A stretch of 50,530 nucleotides of DNA, taken from positions 1-50,530 of IMG/VR virus record IMGVR_UViG_3300044681_000650; one strand, given 5' to 3'. A program made the translations under genes and the position numbers. This stretch comes from a virus. This document shows positions 48,084-50,530 of the stretch, in pieces. Position 1 is the stretch's first letter. Each line of letters begins with the position of its first letter. Under the pieces are notes generated by a model. It saw only the letters and a program-made list of their open reading frames with translations. It searched no databases and was not told the origin of the DNA.

Positions 48084-50530
48084 TGAAACTTTTCATCACA
48101 CTACTGGCTAGTGCGGTGGCTCTCAACGGGGCCACCTACTACGTCGCTAAAACCGGAAGCGATTCAAATGATGGATCGTCAGGGTCTCCATTCCTGACGG
48201 TCCAGAAAGGAGTCAACACGGCTGTTGCCGGAGATACTGTTCTGGTCGGTGTCGGGACGTATTCGGAGACAGTGACGACATTGAACAGCGGCACTGTCGG
48301 AAACTACATCGTGATTGACGGGCAGAACGTGGCGACGATCAGCAAGCTGAACGTAAGTGACGACTACGTGTTTGTGTGCAACCTGCGCGTGAAGGGGTAC
48401 GCGACCGCATACGGAAGCATGGTATCGGTAAACAACGGCACGGACCACTGCATACTGTCAAATAACGTTGTTGACGCAAACGACGCTTTGCGGGTTTACG
48501 GCATCAACATGTCATCTGGAACCACGAAGCCGTTTGCTTCAGACGCACCGAGTTACCACCTGCTTATCTCAAACACGGTCCAGAATGTTAGGGCAACCAC
48601 CATGCTCAACGTGTCTGGTAATCACAACACCATCCAAGGAAACACTATCAAGGACGGTGGAACTGTGGACTTCATGCGCCTATTTGGAGGAACCAACCTC
48701 ATCGTCGGGAACACGTTCTCGAACAACTACTATGTGGCAGGCTTGGGCAATCATCCGGATTTTGTTCAGACGTTCGGAAACAACGGGAACGGGAGCTATG
48801 GCCATATCATCACTGGGAATCGGATCTCTGGAATTGAAGGCGGGCAGATTACCCAGCTTGAGGCCAACCTGATGCCTGAAATCGGCAACTGGACGTTCAT
48901 GAACAACGTGTTTGAAGACATCCACCTTCAAGCCAGTTGCTCGGTTGCGGACATTCGCTACTACAACAATACATTCATTCGGTGTAACACAGTCAACGGC
49001 GGGCATCCGTTGAATTTCGGGTCTAGGTATTATGACGGGACCACGGTTTACGACGACTCCAGTGGAACTAACCACGCGCACGGGGCGCAGGTCAAAAACA
49101 ACGTGTTTATCAACTGCGGTGACGAGACTACGAACAAAGGGTGGTATTACGTCAGCACTGCGCTAACAAACGTCGCCGCCGACTACAACTACGTATCCAA
49201 AAACTCATGGGGCGCAGTTGACGAGGACGGCTTAGAGACTTCGGTTGGTGACGCTGGAGGCTGGAGCTATTGGGACTGGTGGGAAGATAACGGTATCAAC
49301 GGCGGCGACCCGCTCATGACATCGTTTGCCACGGGTGATTACAGCCCAACAGCCAGCAGCTTCCTCTATTTGGCTGGGGCTGACTTAACCAGCGTGGTAG
49401 GCGGCGGTACAGTTGACATACTTGGGAACGCAAGACCTTCTGGATCAGGTTGGAGTATTGGAGCCTATCAGCTTCCGTCTGGCGCTGAACCTGAAGTGCC
49501 GTTGACATTCGCTTCAGTGGACATGGCGAGTATTACGGGCGGCAGTTTCACAATGGGCGATACGTTCGCAGAGGGGGACGCATGGGAGCTTCCAACGCGC
49601 ACGGTATCTGTCGGCGATTTTCAGCTGAGCAAATACGAACTGTCGAACGAGGACTTAACCACGCTGCTCAACTGGGCATACGACAACGGGCGCGTGGATA
49701 TAACCAGTTCAAACATCTATCTGGCTGGAACCTCAACTATCCTTCAGCGGGTTGACTCTCCCGTCGGTGAAATTGAGTTTATCGACACGGAGTTTTCCAC
49801 GCGATCGGGCAGGGGCACGTTTCCTGCCGCCTTCATGAGCTGGTATGGCGCTGTTGCGGCCTGCAACTGGCTGTCAGAGATCCAAGGGCTGACTCCATGC
49901 TACGACCTGAGTAGTTGGACGTGGACAGGAACCAACGGCTACAGACTGCCGACTGAGGCGGAATGGGAATACGCAGCTAGGTCTGGAGCTGCGGGTCAAC
50001 GCTTTCCGTTTGGAAACACCGTGGATCACACGCTGGCGATCTATCAGGCTGATACCAATAGCTACGCATACGACCTTGCAGCTGAAGACGGCTATCACCC
50101 GGACTGGGATACGGACCTTCAAAAGTCCGCTCCAGTTGGGACATTCCCAGTAAGCGGCGGTCTTTACGATATGGCTGGAAACGTCTATGAGTGGGTTTGG
50201 GATTGGTACGGATCTTATTCTGGCGCTGAAACTACCAACCCAACAGGTCCCGCTTCAGGATCTACCAAGATCATTCGCGGCGGCTCATGGAAAACTGGAC
50301 CTAACAAGCTGAGGGTTTCCAACCGCTACATTGGGAGCGTCCCATCCTCGACTATTTACGACGCTGGATTCAGGGTGGCCATTGGCGCTTTGGCTGACCC
50401 ACCAGAGGCGCCCGACACCGACGCGCCAACGGTTACAATCACTGGACCAACCTCAGCGACGACATACGCGACCGCAACTCAGGCCATCGTGCTGTCTGGA
50501 ACCGCGAGCGATGGAGTAGGCGTAACGAGC
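48083..50530 (+). CDS. Beta-helix / FGE-sulfatase-like (C-type-lectin-fold) adhesin, N-terminal part
   Basis: Begins MKLFITLLASAVALNGA, a Sec-type signal peptide, and continues past the window end into 1-324 (about 889 residues in all). Residues about 18-400 are a right-handed beta-helix of the pectate-lyase/DUF1565 type (YYVAKTGSDSNDGSSGSPF, then PGTYSETV-like GVGTYSETV, stacked N-rich turns such as NNVFEDI, NNTFIRC). Residues about 473-767 are an FGE-sulfatase domain: ASITGGSFTMGD, YRLPTEAEWEYAARSG, GLYDMAGNVYEWVWDWY, IIRGGSW, GFRVA. The Cys needed for formylglycine formation is absent (KTGPN follows RGGSW), so it is a binding, not an enzymatic, domain of C-type-lectin fold. An Ig-like domain ends the protein. 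This is a likely main host-recognition protein. Confidence 0.85.
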   Translation, partial: MKLFITLLASAVALNGATYYVAKTGSDSNDGSSGSPFLTVQKGVNTAVAGDTVLVGVGTYSETVTTLNSGTVGNYIVIDGQNVATISKLNVSDDYVFVCNLRVKGYATAYGSMVSVNNGTDHCILSNNVVDANDALRVYGINMSSGTTKPFASDAPSYHLLISNTVQNVRATTMLNVSGNHNTIQGNTIKDGGTVDFMRLFGGTNLIVGNTFSNNYYVAGLGNHPDFVQTFGNNGNGSYGHIITGNRISGIEGGQITQLEANLMPEIGNWTFMNNVFEDIHLQASCSVADIRYYNNTFIRCNTVNGGHPLNFGSRYYDGTTVYDDSSGTNHAHGAQVKNNVFINCGDETTNKGWYYVSTALTNVAADYNYVSKNSWGAVDEDGLETSVGDAGGWSYWDWWEDNGINGGDPLMTSFATGDYSPTASSFLYLAGADLTSVVGGGTVDILGNARPSGSGWSIGAYQLPSGAEPEVPLTFASVDMASITGGSFTMGDTFAEGDAWELPTRTVSVGDFQLSKYELSNEDLTTLLNWAYDNGRVDITSSNIYLAGTSTILQRVDSPVGEIEFIDTEFSTRSGRGTFPAAFMSWYGAVAACNWLSEIQGLTPCYDLSSWTWTGTNGYRLPTEAEWEYAARSGAAGQRFPFGNTVDHTLAIYQADTNSYAYDLAAEDGYHPDWDTDLQKSAPVGTFPVSGGLYDMAGNVYEWVWDWYGSYSGAETTNPTGPASGSTKIIRGGSWKTGPNKLRVSNRYIGSVPSSTIYDAGFRVAIGALADPPEAPDTDAPTVTITGPTSATTYATATQAIVLSGTASDGVGVTS
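50429..50530. repeat. Terminal direct repeat, right copy
   Basis: Identical to 1-102; see the left copy. Confidence 0.95.

Noticed and set aside
50260-50390. Diversity-generating retroelement variable region in the FGE-like domain
   Set aside because: The fold is right, but no reverse transcriptase or matching template repeat was seen in the window, and the domain is followed by an Ig domain rather than ending the gene. Kept only as a check in the findings.
1-50530. tRNA genes
   Set aside because: No cloverleaf with a T-loop GGTTCRA-type sequence and matching acceptor stem was found by eye; a few GGTTCG strings lie in coding or unstructured sequence. A covariance search would be decisive.

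Overview
The window is one complete, circularly closed genome of a tailed phage with podovirus-type head and tail genes, unit length about 50,428 bp. The first 102 bases are repeated exactly at the end (1-102 = 50429-50530), and one adhesin gene runs in frame across that join. It carries a large terminase, portal, scaffold, capsid protein, a beta-propeller-type tail nozzle protein and a 2,623-residue ejection protein, but no tape-measure or contractile-sheath gene. Purine-rich ribosome sites matching the bacterial anti-Shine-Dalgarno sequence point to a bacterial host. The host itself cannot be read from the DNA. Sulfatase-modifying-factor-like and beta-helix adhesins with Sec signal peptides hint at a Gram-negative, polysaccharide-coated, perhaps PVC-group host, but this is a guess. 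No integrase, DNA polymerase, RNA polymerase, tRNA or recognisable endolysin gene was seen.

Layout, going round the circle. (a) 42838-50530 and 1-19820, plus strand, is the late virion module: a small gene beside terminase, a gene-poor leader of about 0.75 kb, the major capsid protein, fibre and adhesin genes, holin and lysis-like genes, more fibres, nozzle, adaptor, and three internal or ejection proteins. (b) 19824-20009, minus, is a lone zinc-ribbon gene. (c) 20095-27487, plus, is the replication and recombination module: an OB-fold-like protein, a PD-(D/E)XK exonuclease, a second small nuclease, a Toprim primase-helicase, small Cys-rich proteins, an HNH protein and a SNF2-type helicase. 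(d) 27612-33399, minus, is an accessory (probably early) operon of small proteins ending in a helix-turn-helix candidate regulator. (e) 33440-34590 is non-coding and repeat-rich, a candidate origin or control region. (f) 34591-42833, minus, is the packaging and head module: terminase large subunit, portal, scaffold, terminase small subunit and small Cys-rich proteins, ending in a 13-residue basic peptide and a terminator.

The most unusual signal is a family of about ten copies of a 17-bp dyad (consensus AGTTCRGTTAYYGAACT), most of them just before the ribosome sites of genes in module (d) and combined with a second conserved start-proximal block. It looks like a phage-specific start-associated regulatory system. 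Other notable points are a holin with a duplicated start sequence that could give a holin/antiholin pair, a G-rich region with terminator-like tandem repeats and two identical-spacing inverted repeats, a structured leader before the capsid gene, and a capsid gene inverted relative to portal, scaffold and terminase.
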